Positions 13,688 to 23,326 of a stretch of 64,000 bases of DNA are shown here, in pieces. The position numbers and the translations under genes were made by a program. A model generated the notes under the pieces. That model saw only the letters and a program-made list of their open reading frames with translations. It ran no database searches and had not been told where the DNA came from. Numbering within the stretch: the first letter of the stretch is position 1; each line of letters opens with the position of its first letter. Where the stretch lies: the NCBI RefSeq assembly GCF_042434915.1, contig NZ_CP170198.1:1302001-1366000 (forward strand), in the 5' to 3' direction. The DNA comes from Aquimarina sp042434915 (GTDB taxonomy: Bacteria; Bacteroidota; Bacteroidia; Flavobacteriales; Flavobacteriaceae).

Positions 13688-14980
13688 TTAATTCCATTGC
13701 AAACGAAATGCTTTTTGCAATGTTTTAGCCTGCGCCCGCGGTACACCTGCTTGTTGAGCATAGTGTTTAAAATTACCTACCACTTCAACGATTTCTTGTA
13801 TCGCTTCGCGGCTTTTTTTATAACTAATTTTACTTCCTACAGCCATTAAATCATTTAATGAGAATTCTCCCCTCTTACCATTTATAGTCATCTGATGTGC
13901 ACTGGTCCATATACCTGTAGGGTTATAGGAATATGTAATATCATAGGCGGGTGCTAGTTTCCAAGTCCCTTCTTTATTCATCAAAAATGAAATGTTTTTC
14001 GTATGATCATCCTGATTACGAGCCATAACATTAAGTAGCATTCTTTTATACAATTCAATTGCATCTGTATGGGGTAAATTTAATCGACGCATAACCTCAA
14101 ACGCATTTTCATAAGAATAAACACCGGGTGCCTTATAATCAAAATGTGCAAGTGAGCATAGGGTTTGCATATGAATTTTTTCTCCATCATCACCTCTATC
14201 AAAACGTTTGGTCATAAAATGTGCACGATTGTGCTCTTCAAATAATTGAGAAGTATTCATAGTTATGCCGCAGTCAAGCGCCATTAAATAATATGCATAT
14301 TCAATACGACCATAACCTTGGGGATCCCCGAGGGATACATCATTAACTCCATCAAATTTGAATAAATAATGTTCGAATCCTTTTGGTACCTCAGTTTGCC
14401 CAGATCTTATTTCGTTGGTAGTTGCGTTGTATGCTATTATAGCCTTAGCACGCTGTCCTCCTGCCGATGTACCCACCTTAATTAATTCATTAAGATCTTC
14501 GGTTTCTGTCATGGTCATTGACAATTGCTCTCTCGAACTTAGAACTTTCTGTGCTAATGTCACCAATTTATCAACTTCAAGTACACTCGCTTTTTTTGCA
14601 CCTACCATTTTTGATGGTTGAAACTCTAAAGCTCCCATACCTCGAGTTCCAATGTAACATAAACGATCCAAAGGGGTAAATTGTGCTTTGGGTATGTTGT
14701 TAAGCATCAACCATTGATCAATTAAGCGATTCCCAAAATCATCTGGAAGTACATCTGACAGCATGCCCGGTAATCCTTTAAAAGTTTCTTCGTTAAGTCT
14801 CGGAAAAGTGTATATCCTATTTGTAGAATTTTTAAGAGGCATAAACAACGGAGACACATCCCAAGATGTGGATTCTATAAAATCTGGAAAAAACTCGAAG
14901 GCTGCATAGTTGCGTTTGGGATTCCAACTTAAAGCACCCACTTCTTTATTCCACAAAGAAATTTTAATTACGTCTACCAT
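13688..14980 (-). CDS. hipA: HipA-family serine/threonine kinase toxin
   Basis: At 430 residues this is the usual HipA length. The N-terminal couple_hipA-like domain (MVDVIKISLWNKEVGALSW) includes LPGMLSDVLPDDFGNRLID. The kinase core has the P-loop-like SAGGQRAKAII, the catalytic loop MARNQDDHTKNISF and the metal-binding APAYDITYS. By family it phosphorylates glutamyl-tRNA synthetase or a similar target and causes growth arrest. The gene overlaps hipB by 7 bp, as is typical. All catalytic motifs are present, so the toxin should be active. Confidence 0.92.
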   Translation of the reverse strand: MVDVIKISLWNKEVGALSWNPKRNYAAFEFFPDFIESTSWDVSPLFMPLKNSTNRIYTFPRLNEETFKGLPGMLSDVLPDDFGNRLIDQWLMLNNIPKAQFTPLDRLCYIGTRGMGALEFQPSKMVGAKKASVLEVDKLVTLAQKVLSSREQLSMTMTETEDLNELIKVGTSAGGQRAKAIIAYNATTNEIRSGQTEVPKGFEHYLFKFDGVNDVSLGDPQGYGRIEYAYYLMALDCGITMNTSQLFEEHNRAHFMTKRFDRGDDGEKIHMQTLCSLAHFDYKAPGVYSYENAFEVMRRLNLPHTDAIELYKRMLLNVMARNQDDHTKNISFLMNKEGTWKLAPAYDITYSYNPTGIWTSAHQMTINGKRGEFSLNDLMAVGSKISYKKSREAIQEIVEVVGNFKHYAQQAGVPRAQAKTLQKAFRLQWN

Positions 14981-15303
14981 GAAGAGGTTTTTGTATCATC
15001 TGATGAGTTACCTGAAGCTCGCTCTCGTTCTTTGCCCTTTAACTTTAATAATTCTATGGGGCTTATACCAGGGTCGGGTAAAAAACTTTCTAATGCATTT
15101 AATTCACCAAATCCGCGCAATAATTGTATAAATGTAAGCATGGTGGTAGACTTACCTGCTTCAAAATTTTTTACGGTCTGCGTATGTACTCCTGCCCTAT
15201 TGGCTAAAGTTTCTTGAGTCATATTAAGATTAAGTCGCTTTCGTTTGACACGTTGTGTAAGCTCATAAAGTACCTGCTCATCGGTAAGCATATTCAATTC
15301 CAT
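14974..15303 (-). CDS. hipB: HipB-family XRE antitoxin/repressor
   Basis: This 109-residue protein has a helix-turn-helix (LNMTQETLANRAGVHTQTVK, NFEAGKS) and a polar C-terminal tail (GKERERASGNSSDDTKTSSW) that could serve as the part that engages HipA. It precedes and overlaps hipA. It probably represses its own operon through the two palindromes at 15383-15398 and 15423-15438. Confidence 0.9.
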   Translation of the reverse strand: MELNMLTDEQVLYELTQRVKRKRLNLNMTQETLANRAGVHTQTVKNFEAGKSTTMLTFIQLLRGFGELNALESFLPDPGISPIELLKLKGKERERASGNSSDDTKTSSW

Positions 15304-15382
15304 ACTGCATAATTTTGATTACCCCTAAAGTACTAATTTACTACATTATTTCAATAATAAAGCAAATTATCTACTAAATTAA

Positions 15383-15438
15383 GTATACTTTAATATACAT
15401 TATAGGTACATAGAATTTCTACGTATATATTAATATAC
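15383..15438. promoter_or_regulatory. Paired palindromic operators upstream of hipBA
   Basis: GTATACTTTAATATAC (15383-15398) and GTATATATTAATATAC (15423-15438) agree at 14 of 16 bases, are near-palindromic, and are 40 bp apart, about four helical turns. They lie 80-135 bp upstream of hipB and just past the end of the DMT transporter gene. They are likely HipB operators. Confidence 0.6.
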
Positions 15439-15446
15439 CTTAAATA

Positions 15447-16277
15447 TTATTTTGATTTATAAAAAATATTAAGAATAAGTCCAGTAATTATCATACCAAT
15501 ACCCACCATACTACTTATAGAATATTGATCTCCAAACCATAGAACTCCTGCTAGCATAGTACTAATAACTTCGATATATTTTAGTGATACAATCTTGTTG
15601 GTCTTTTGAGACTGAAAAGCTTTGGTCATAAATAACTGACCAAAATATCCAAAAACACCAAGACTTAATAGTAGCAACCATTCTATACCTATGGGAGTGG
15701 TCCAATAAAAAATGCTAAAACTGCTACCTACAAGAAAAGAGATCCACATAAAATAATTAACTATTACTACAGGATGATCACTATGGCCAATTTTATTTAT
15801 AATAATATACACCAAACTACTGGCTATTGCAGAACACAATATTAAAGTAAGTCCTATCAAATTGATGTTCGAATCAAAACCTTTAATAACTATCACTCCT
15901 GCAAAAGCCAGTATTATAAACAACCACTGTATAGGTGCGATGCGTTCCCGTAACATTAGTACAGCTAATAATGTTGCAAATATAGGAGCGGTATAGCGCA
16001 ATGAAACTGCCGTTCCAATAGGTAGATAAGGCACAGCTAGAAAAAATAACCCCATAGAACTAACACCTGCCAGTCCTCTTAAAAATAATAATTTGTGTTT
16101 GTTGCCTACAATATTTATTTTTTTATAGTGTAGATAGGTCATTGTAAATATTAAGGATCCAAAGGAACGAAACATAATCAATTGTGCAGCACTAAAATGA
16201 ACTAGATGCTTAATAAAAAGATTCATTAGTGTAAAAGAGATTGCACTAATTATCATAAAATATACTGCTTGTTTCAT
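15447..16277 (-). CDS. EamA/DMT-superfamily membrane transporter
   Basis: A 276-residue integral membrane protein with about ten hydrophobic segments in two EamA halves. The first half includes FRSFGSLIFTMTYLHYKKI and the repeat signature RYTAPIFATLLAVLMLRERI; the second ends VSLKYIEVISTMLAGVLWFG and MVGIGMIITGLIL. This superfamily exports amino acids, nucleotides or other small metabolites; the substrate cannot be read from sequence. It is a single gene, reading towards the hipBA control region. Confidence 0.85.
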   Translation of the reverse strand: MKQAVYFMIISAISFTLMNLFIKHLVHFSAAQLIMFRSFGSLIFTMTYLHYKKINIVGNKHKLLFLRGLAGVSSMGLFFLAVPYLPIGTAVSLRYTAPIFATLLAVLMLRERIAPIQWLFIILAFAGVIVIKGFDSNINLIGLTLILCSAIASSLVYIIINKIGHSDHPVVIVNYFMWISFLVGSSFSIFYWTTPIGIEWLLLLSLGVFGYFGQLFMTKAFQSQKTNKIVSLKYIEVISTMLAGVLWFGDQYSISSMVGIGMIITGLILNIFYKSK

Positions 16278-16477
16278 TTGGATAAAGATACGGCTTACAA
16301 CTATTTTATAACGTCGAAATAAGGAATACAGTACTATTTATAGCTTACGATATTGATAGCTATGGCGGTGCACTCAAACATTGATATATAAAAAATTGAG
16401 ATTTACTAGAGATACTATTGTTATCTTTTGTTTCGTTTTAATATATTCACGGCACAATTAATGCTCTAAAAACTACA

Positions 16478-17440
16478 ATGAAATTCTCGATTTATATATT
16501 TTTTTGCACCATAATGGTGAGTTATGGTCAACGTTATCGACTTACCGACCCTATTCTTAAAGAAGCGGTTTCTTATGCTACAATTTCTTTTGGTAATGGA
16601 AATGGAATGTTTGCTGATGCAAAAGGCTTTTTTAACTTTTCGCCAGACCGTTATAAAGATATCGATACTTTATATATTACCGCAGTTGGCTATAAAGATA
16701 AAATTGTAGCCACACGTACTATGCCACCTATTATGATCATGGAACAAGATGTAGCGCAACTACAGGAAGTGTATTTGACGGGTGAAAGAAAAAGAAAATA
16801 CAAGGTTAAAAAAATTGCTTCAAAAGTGCACTCTGATTATTTTAAGTGTTGGCTCCCTACGGTTGAGTCAGAAATTGGGGTATACTTTTCAAAACCGTCA
16901 AATGTTCCAGTTAAAATAGCATCCGTTTCTCTTCCGGTAAAAATGGAAGCTTCTAGAAGTTCTTCAGGTAAAGTACAGTCGTTCTCCACATTATTTAAAA
17001 TGCAATTTTATAGTAGTGTGAATGGAGCTCCTGGACCACGCCTTATGTATGAGGATATTATTTTTAGAATTACTGAAAAAGATAAAGCTAATTTTGAACT
17101 TGATATTTCCAAGTATAATGTATACGTCCCTGCTGAAGGTATCTTTGTCTCTATACAAGTACTGGGGTATACAGACTCTAAAGGAAATCTTCAAGATACT
17201 CGTAAATATCATGAAGTTGAGACTCCTAAAGGATTTGTAAAGATTTCTACTACCTTTAGACCTTTGCTACCTTTTACAGAAAAAATTGATGGATATCGTA
17301 CGTATACAAGAAGAATTTTTTACAAAAACAGGACTTGGCAACGTTTTGACACCGAATATACCAAAGGAAATTCTTTAATACAGCGGGGTCTTACAAATTA
17401 TGGCATGGGTGTTCGTTTCCATATTTTTGAAAAACAATAG
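16478..17440 (+). CDS. Secreted CarboxypepD-regulatory-like protein
   Basis: This 320-residue protein begins with a signal peptide (MKFSIYIFFCTIMVSYGQ). The start region resembles a carboxypeptidase-regulatory/TonB-plug type beta domain (EAVSYATISFGNGNGMFADA, DTLYITAVGYKDK). The rest is beta-rich without a recognised enzymatic motif. Such proteins are common surface or periplasmic proteins in Flavobacteriaceae. Its stop codon abuts the convergent SulP gene. Confidence 0.7.
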   Translation: MKFSIYIFFCTIMVSYGQRYRLTDPILKEAVSYATISFGNGNGMFADAKGFFNFSPDRYKDIDTLYITAVGYKDKIVATRTMPPIMIMEQDVAQLQEVYLTGERKRKYKVKKIASKVHSDYFKCWLPTVESEIGVYFSKPSNVPVKIASVSLPVKMEASRSSSGKVQSFSTLFKMQFYSSVNGAPGPRLMYEDIIFRITEKDKANFELDISKYNVYVPAEGIFVSIQVLGYTDSKGNLQDTRKYHEVETPKGFVKISTTFRPLLPFTEKIDGYRTYTRRIFYKNRTWQRFDTEYTKGNSLIQRGLTNYGMGVRFHIFEKQ

Positions 17441-19183
17441 TTAATCCATTAAAGAACGTTGTGTATTGTATTGCAATGCCGCAAACTTTTCTGTACGTTG
17501 ACTAGTTGGATGTGTGGCAAAATTGACAGCCTCGGTTATTGTCATAAAATAATGATATCTACCTAACTGATCTGTAAAACCCGAGCGTTTTAAAAAATCA
17601 CGTACAGGACCTATCGCTCCAGTTATCAATAATTGTATATCACTACTTGACAAGTAATGGTAAATGTCGTATAAAACATGTAATCCAGTACTGTCAATAT
17701 CATGCATGTTAGTCATATCCAAAATAAAATACTTAGGCTTGATTTGACGTTGGCTTAGAACATTCAAAACAATTTCCTTAAAATATACTGTGTTGCCAAA
17801 AAATAATTGATTATCAAACCTTAAAATTGCATAGCTTTCATGTTTTGATGCTTCAGGAAAACGTTTGTGGTTTCTATAGTATTCAGTTTCAGGAATGTTC
17901 ACTAATTCTGCTACATGCGGTCTAGAACTATAATAGATCATAAAAATAAATGATACTAATACTCCAATAAGCACACCTATTTCTATACTTAGCAATAGCG
18001 TACTTAAAAATGTAGTTAGCATGATTAAAAATTCTCTTCGTCTTACCTTTAATAAAATAGCAGCTCCTTTAATATCGATCAACCCAATAACCGAGACTAC
18101 TATAATTGCGGCTAACACACTTTTGGGTATAAAAAAGAAGAATGGAGTTAAGAACAGTAACGAACCTATTATCAACCCGACGGTAATCAATGAGGCAATG
18201 GTTGTTTTGGCTCCTTGTTCATTGTTAATCGCAGATCTACTATAACTACCCGAAGATGGAACAGCCAAAAAGAATGCACCAATAACCTTGGAAATACCCA
18301 AAGCAAGCAACTCTTGATTCGCACGTACTGTATGGTCTCTGCTCTTCATCTCAAAAGATTTTGCAATACCAATGCTTCCTATAAATCCTATAAGTGTAAC
18401 CGTAAAAACGGTTGGTAAAAGGCTTATAATAGTTTGATAATCAAAATTTGGCATCACAAAGGAAGGTAAACCCGTGGGAACCTCGCCTATAACAGCTACA
18501 CCTTTTCTATCTAGATTTAAACCATATGTAACCAAACCTCCCAAAACAAGTACGATCAATGCTCCTGGAAACGATTTTTTCCATCGTTTAAGTATTACCA
18601 TACTTATACATGCCAGCAAAAATATGAGTAAGGTATAGAGATTACTTTCTTTTACATGCCTAACCAAATGTAGTATTACCTCATAACTTTGACTATATCT
18701 TGGCATCGTTAACCCAAAGGCGGCTTTAACTTGTGATACAATTATTATTAATGCTGCGGCAGAGATAAAGCCTGAGATAACTGGTTGTGAAATTAGATTG
18801 GTAAGAAACCCCATTTTAAAGATACTCATTAATACTTGTAAAATTCCGATTAAAAGCCCAGTCAGAATGACTAAGTTGATAAAAGAGTCTGAAAAAGGAA
18901 CTGCTATCTGACTAATACCGCTCATTATTAAAATAGCAGTTATTGCTACTGGACCAATGCTTAACTGTCTTGAAGTTCCTAACAGTGCGTAAACTATTAA
19001 AGGAATTACGCACGTATATAATCCATAAATGGGAGGAACTCCCATAAGTAATGCATACGCGATTGCTTGAGGAATCAAAACGACGCCTACAGTAATCCCC
19101 GCAATTAAATCTGCTTTAAAGATGTTAAATCGATAGGCTTTTAAAGTATCGATTATTGGAATAAAATGACTTATTGTTTTAAT
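17441..19183 (-). CDS. SulP-family anion permease with STAS domain
   Basis: This is a SulP (SLC26-like) transporter of about 580 residues: about 10-12 hydrophobic segments containing the family signature IPQAIAYALLMGVPPIYGLY and GTSRQLSIGPVA, then a C-terminal STAS domain (KYFILDMTNMHDIDSTGLHV). By family it is a sulfate or bicarbonate importer. No ATG exists in the frame. The family's N-terminal segment (FIPIIDTLKAY then FKADLIAGITVGVV) continues upstream of the first conventional start codon (TTG, 19078), so I place the start at the ATT codon 19181-19183; an in-frame stop lies just before. A rare start or a sequence error is possible. It is divergent from a TauE/SafE-like gene. Confidence 0.85.
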   Translation of the reverse strand: MKTISHFIPIIDTLKAYRFNIFKADLIAGITVGVVLIPQAIAYALLMGVPPIYGLYTCVIPLIVYALLGTSRQLSIGPVAITAILIMSGISQIAVPFSDSFINLVILTGLLIGILQVLMSIFKMGFLTNLISQPVISGFISAAALIIIVSQVKAAFGLTMPRYSQSYEVILHLVRHVKESNLYTLLIFLLACISMVILKRWKKSFPGALIVLVLGGLVTYGLNLDRKGVAVIGEVPTGLPSFVMPNFDYQTIISLLPTVFTVTLIGFIGSIGIAKSFEMKSRDHTVRANQELLALGISKVIGAFFLAVPSSGSYSRSAINNEQGAKTTIASLITVGLIIGSLLFLTPFFFFIPKSVLAAIIVVSVIGLIDIKGAAILLKVRRREFLIMLTTFLSTLLLSIEIGVLIGVLVSFIFMIYYSSRPHVAELVNIPETEYYRNHKRFPEASKHESYAILRFDNQLFFGNTVYFKEIVLNVLSQRQIKPKYFILDMTNMHDIDSTGLHVLYDIYHYLSSSDIQLLITGAIGPVRDFLKRSGFTDQLGRYHYFMTITEAVNFATHPTSQRTEKFAALQYNTQRSLMD

Positions 19184-19278
19184 ATGCGATATAATTTAAT
19201 TCTATATAAAACTACAACAGATAGCCATGATAACCCAAGTGTTTTTCTTATTAATTGAATTTTACCTAATCTTTTGCA

Positions 19279-19286
19279 TATTTTTG
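19279..19286 (+). promoter_or_regulatory. Promoter of the TauE/SafE-like gene
   Basis: TATTTTTG fits TAnnTTTG, with a TTG at 19255-19257 (21-bp spacer). It lies 20 bp before the ATG at 19306. Confidence 0.5.
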
Positions 19287-19305
19287 AAGCAAATACATTG
19301 TTATA

Positions 19306-20061
19306 ATGCAAGAATATTACATGTTAGGCCTTTTATTAATTGTCGGTTGTATCGCTGGTATTATTAATACCCTAGCAGGTGGCGGCTCTCTCTTAACATT
19401 ACCCATACTTATTTTTATGGGGTTACCCCCTGCAATTGCAAATGGTACCAATCGCATAGGTATTTTAATTCAGGGTGTAACTACAGTGGCAGGATTTAGA
19501 AGTAAAGGCATTCGTACTCCAGATTTTGGTATTTATATGGGACTGTCTGCACTAATTGGATCTGTACTCGGCGCTAAGATTGCGATTGATATAAAAGGAG
19601 AAACGTTTAATAAGATCTTGGCTGTAATAATGGTTGTAGTTGTTTTATTTATGGTTTTTAAACCCAAAAAACTAGGATTAGAAACAGTTGAAAGAATTAC
19701 GGGAAAATACTTTTGGTGGTCGCTCTTGGCTTTCTTTTTTATTGGTATTTATGGAGGGTTTATACAAGCAGGAATAGGGATTTTTATCTTATTAGTACTT
19801 TCATCAATTAATCAAATCAATCTAGTAAAGTCAAATGCTATAAAAAGTCTTGTTGTAGCTATCTATACTCTTGCTGCCTTATTGGTTTTTATTCTTAACG
19901 ATCAAATCAACTTTTTGTACGGAATTATTCTTGCGGTAGGAAACGCAACAGGTGGTTGGTTTGCAAGCCGATGGTCTGTAAAAAAAGGAGATGGTATGGT
20001 TAAAACTTTTTTGATAATTATGGTAATCGCAATGGCAGGTAAATTACTTTGGGATAGTTAA
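19306..20061 (+). CDS. TSUP (TauE/SafE) family permease
   Basis: This 251-residue membrane protein has about eight hydrophobic segments and the family's repeated motif: LIVGCIAGIINTLAGGGSLL in the first half and YGGFIQAGIGIFILLVLSSI in the second. TSUP proteins move sulfite, sulfoacetate or other organosulfur anions. The divergent SulP permease next door suggests sulfur oxyanion traffic, though this is only context. Confidence 0.88.
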   Translation: MQEYYMLGLLLIVGCIAGIINTLAGGGSLLTLPILIFMGLPPAIANGTNRIGILIQGVTTVAGFRSKGIRTPDFGIYMGLSALIGSVLGAKIAIDIKGETFNKILAVIMVVVVLFMVFKPKKLGLETVERITGKYFWWSLLAFFFIGIYGGFIQAGIGIFILLVLSSINQINLVKSNAIKSLVVAIYTLAALLVFILNDQINFLYGIILAVGNATGGWFASRWSVKKGDGMVKTFLIIMVIAMAGKLLWDS

Positions 20062-20126
20062 TATTCCTTTAATATTTTTTTGGAGATTGCCAGATAACTT
20101 ATCTTGATCCCTAAAAATTAAGTATT

Positions 20127-20954
20127 ATGAAAATCAATTACAAATATTACTTTACAGCTTTGATCGTGTTTGTAGTAGCATGTAAAGAAAATCCAAAAAC
20201 AACATCTACAAAAAGTAATGAATCTACAGCGACTTCTTCAGAATTACAGCTTTCTGATAGTTATGAAGATTTAGTGGATGAGAATATGGCTTCCTTTAAA
20301 CTTACCCCTATTTCACATGCTACAGCAGTTGTTCAATTTGAAGATAAGACAATTTATATTGATCCTACAGGGGGAAAAGATGCTTTTAAAAATGCTCCTT
20401 TACCAGATTTAATATTAATTACTGATATTCATGGAGATCATATGAATATCGAAACTTTAAAGAGTCTAGATCTAAGCAAAGCCAAAATGATTGTTCCTCA
20501 AGCCGTAGCCGAAAAACTACCTGCAGAATATACAGATCAATTATTACTATTAGCAAATGGTGAAACAAAAGATGTGATGGGTATATCTATTGAGGCCATA
20601 CCTATGTACAATTTGAGAAAAGAGGCTTTAAAGTTTCATGAAAAAGGAAGAGGTAACGGGTATGTACTCACTTTAGGAGAAGAACGAGTTTATTTCTCGG
20701 GTGATACTGAAGACATACCAGAAATGCGCAATTTAAAAAATATAGACCACGCTTTTGTATGCATGAATCTACCTTATACGATGACCGTAGAAAGTGCTGC
20801 CGATGCTGTATTAGAGTTTAAGCCTAAGAATGTATATCCATATCATTATCGCGGAACTGATGGTTTAAGCGATGTCAAAAAATTTAAAAAGTTGGTTAAC
20901 TCTAAAAATCAAGCTATAAAGGTGACGCAACTTGATTGGTATCCTACAAAATAA
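20127..20954 (+). CDS. Metallo-beta-lactamase-fold lipoprotein
   Basis: This 275-residue protein has a lipoprotein signal with lipobox VVAC (Cys20) and a Ser/Thr-rich linker. The metallo-hydrolase domain is of the UlaG-like type (ISHATAVVQFEDKTIYIDPT). The HxxxDH-type metal motif is TDIHGDHMNI, with VYFSGDTEDI as the next ligand site and VYPYHYRGTDG near the end. It is likely an envelope-anchored hydrolase; the substrate is unknown. A hairpin terminator follows at 20962. Confidence 0.85.
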   Translation: MKINYKYYFTALIVFVVACKENPKTTSTKSNESTATSSELQLSDSYEDLVDENMASFKLTPISHATAVVQFEDKTIYIDPTGGKDAFKNAPLPDLILITDIHGDHMNIETLKSLDLSKAKMIVPQAVAEKLPAEYTDQLLLLANGETKDVMGISIEAIPMYNLRKEALKFHEKGRGNGYVLTLGEERVYFSGDTEDIPEMRNLKNIDHAFVCMNLPYTMTVESAADAVLEFKPKNVYPYHYRGTDGLSDVKKFKKLVNSKNQAIKVTQLDWYPTK

Positions 20955-20961
20955 AGTGAAC

Positions 20962-20999
20962 TAAATCCTTGCTAGAAATTAACGCTGGCAAGGGTTTAA
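20962..20999 (+). terminator. Terminator after the metallo-hydrolase gene
   Basis: AAATCCTTGCTAG pairs imperfectly with CTGGCAAGGGTTT, followed by AATTT. Moderate quality. Confidence 0.5.
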
Positions 21000-21574
21000 T
21001 TTATCATTTAAAATACAAAATAGTCATCTATACAGTTGTTTTAAACATAGTATGATACATTTGAAAATTATTCACTCTCAAACTTGTCACAGGATTCACA
21101 TTACATACTATTATATAAGTCACACGTTATTACAACTACATAAGATTGATACATATACATAGCGTACAACTCTTTATACGATTCATAAAGTAGCTCTAGA
21201 TTTAGTCTATAAATTCAATTTTTGCAAATTTTCTTTCCTTTCACTATCTAATAAATAAACTACATTTGGAATATGCAAAAAGTCATTACCTTGTTCATAA
21301 TAATTAGCTACTACTCGACTTTTTCCTGACGATTTTTACAAGTTATTTGTAAAAAACCTAATCTTGATAAAATTCATTATACCGAAACACTCTCTATACT
21401 TCCTTCTATAATTATATGTTTTTTTTAACGAGGTAATCACCATAAGAGTAAAATGTTAATCAAATCCTAAAAAAATACATAACGATATATAAACTCACAA
21501 AACTATGTTATTGTTTTGGTTATTAACTTATTAATGAGTAATCTAATTGCTCATAAGTAAATATTTGGAAAAAC
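21000..21574. other. AT-rich intergenic region before the sigma factor gene
   Basis: About 575 bp without a supported gene or RNA. Very AT-rich; no clear TAnnTTTG promoter with good spacing was found close to the start. It presumably holds the regulatory region of the sigma factor gene. Confidence 0.5.
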
Positions 21575-22441
21575 ATGAGACAACTCAAGATTACAAAACA
21601 AGTTACCAATAGAGAATCCAAATCGCTAACTAGTTATTTACAAGATGTAAGTAAAATCGATATGATTACTGCCGATGAAGAAGTAGAACTAGCCAAGCGT
21701 ATCCAACGAGGTGATCAAACTGCTTTAAACAAACTTACTAGAGCAAATTTACGTTTTGTTATATCGGTTGCCAAACAATATCAAAATCAGGGATTAACTT
21801 TATCAGATTTGATCAATGAGGGAAACGTAGGTTTGGTTAAAGCAGCCAAACGCTTTGATGAAACCCGTGGCTTTAAATTCATATCCTATGCTGTTTGGTG
21901 GATACGGCAATCCATTTTACAAGCCATAGCAGAACAAGCGAGAATCGTTCGATTACCCTTGAATAAAATTGGTGAAATTACTAAGATTAATAAAGTAATG
22001 AGTCACTTACAACAAAAATATGAACGAAAACCAACTGCTGAAGAAATTGCTAAGGAATTACAAACATCTATCAATAAAGTAAAACTGTCTTTAAAAAATT
22101 CTAATCGAAGTGTATCTATGGACGCGCCTTTTCAAGAAGGCGAGGATGATTTTAATATGTATAATGTTATGCAATCAGGTGATATGCCAAAACCAGATAA
22201 TCAATTAATGCATGAGTCCCTCAAAATTGAAATTGATCGAGCACTAGAGACTCTTTCACCTAGAGAAAAAGATGTTGTTATGCTTAATTTTGGGCTTAAC
22301 AATCAAGCCGCAATGACGTTAGAAGAAATTGGTCAAACCTTTGATATTAGCAGAGAACGGGTTCGCCAAATACGAGAAAAAGCAATTAGACGTCTGCGTA
22401 ATCGTTCTAAAAATAGAATACTAAAAAATTATTTAGGTTAA
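21575..22441 (+). CDS. RpoD-type sigma-70 factor (possibly a paralogue)
   Basis: At 288 residues this is the short group 1-type sigma of Bacteroidetes, with region 1.2 (SLTSYLQDVSKIDMITADEE), region 2 (LINEGNVGLVKAAKRFDETR, GFKFISYAVWWIRQSI), region 3 and region 4 (EEIGQTFDISRERVRQIREK). The N-terminus MRQLKITKQVTNRES and the end ILKNYLG are hallmarks of the phylum's primary sigma. Several positions that I remember as nearly invariant differ (for example NNQAAMTLEEIG and RRLRNRSKNRI), so it may be a second RpoD-like factor. Long upstream AT-rich region; single gene. Confidence 0.85.
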   Translation: MRQLKITKQVTNRESKSLTSYLQDVSKIDMITADEEVELAKRIQRGDQTALNKLTRANLRFVISVAKQYQNQGLTLSDLINEGNVGLVKAAKRFDETRGFKFISYAVWWIRQSILQAIAEQARIVRLPLNKIGEITKINKVMSHLQQKYERKPTAEEIAKELQTSINKVKLSLKNSNRSVSMDAPFQEGEDDFNMYNVMQSGDMPKPDNQLMHESLKIEIDRALETLSPREKDVVMLNFGLNNQAAMTLEEIGQTFDISRERVRQIREKAIRRLRNRSKNRILKNYLG

Positions 22442-22502
22442 TTACTTTTGAGGTAATATTTAAATTTCTTTTAAAATCTAGCGGGTTGTACATTCTTGAG
22501 AG

Positions 22503-23168
22503 TTACTCTTTAATAATGATCAAGGTGGCCTTTCCGCCTGCTAGTAAATTCCATTTATTAGAAGTGATCAAAGCACCCGAATCATCAAAAATTTTAAATT
22601 GAGCAGTGTTGGGACCAGAGGTACCCTGATTTAATGCTTCAATCACTATTTTGTTAGATCCTGGTAAAAGATCTATTAAGAGACCTTTATAATCCCCTGT
22701 TAAATATACGTTATTGCGAATAATATCGTCATCAAGATACACACGAATTACATCCCCATCAACACTACCAAAATCTCTATAAACAATTTGAACATAGCGA
22801 CCATTGTTACCAAAATCTCCGAGATATTGCACTACCATTCCCTCACTATTTTCTTCATCTTCCTTTCTTTTCAGGTAATTTGGTGTAAACGTATAAGTTT
22901 CCTTAAAAAAATCATTTTCTCCTGTCAATTTTTTAGGTTCTTTCTCCCTACCATAGTCTGTAAATTTATTCGAATTGGACATAGAAGTACTACCGTTTAA
23001 CAACGAAGAAGAGCTGGCATTAAGACCACTACCCAAATTGGTTGGTGAACCCAAGGGATTTGACAGCGTACGAGGCTTGCTACGATCTATTTGAGCATAT
23101 CCTGTAAAAACTAGCATAGTTAAAATCCATACGGAATTTAAACGGTTTAAATAAAATTTCTTCTTCAT
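22503..23168 (-). CDS. Secreted hypothetical protein
   Basis: I start at 23168 because the signal peptide begins there (MKKKFYLNRLNSVWILTMLV, cleavage after GYAQ). The mature part of about 195 residues has a Ser/Gly/Asn-rich low-complexity N-terminus (NLGSGLNASSSSLLNGSTS) and a C-terminal beta-rich domain (GDVIRVYLDDDIIRNNVYL, GSNKIVIEALNQGTSGPNTA). That domain looks like a secreted or periplasmic beta-sandwich. No family is assigned. Single gene, convergent with the sigma factor gene. Confidence 0.65.
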   Translation of the reverse strand: MKKKFYLNRLNSVWILTMLVFTGYAQIDRSKPRTLSNPLGSPTNLGSGLNASSSSLLNGSTSMSNSNKFTDYGREKEPKKLTGENDFFKETYTFTPNYLKRKEDEENSEGMVVQYLGDFGNNGRYVQIVYRDFGSVDGDVIRVYLDDDIIRNNVYLTGDYKGLLIDLLPGSNKIVIEALNQGTSGPNTAQFKIFDDSGALITSNKWNLLAGGKATLIIIKE

Positions 23169-23326
23169 ACTATCAAAGATAATCAATATTGATTTAGTGA
23201 TTAAATATTTATAAACTTCGTAAGTGAATATTGTATTCTTATTTATTAAGTTCTTATAAAAAATATAGCAATATATTTTTGAGAGTCAATCCATATATGT
23301 TATTTTGCTACTTTGAAACCAATTTT

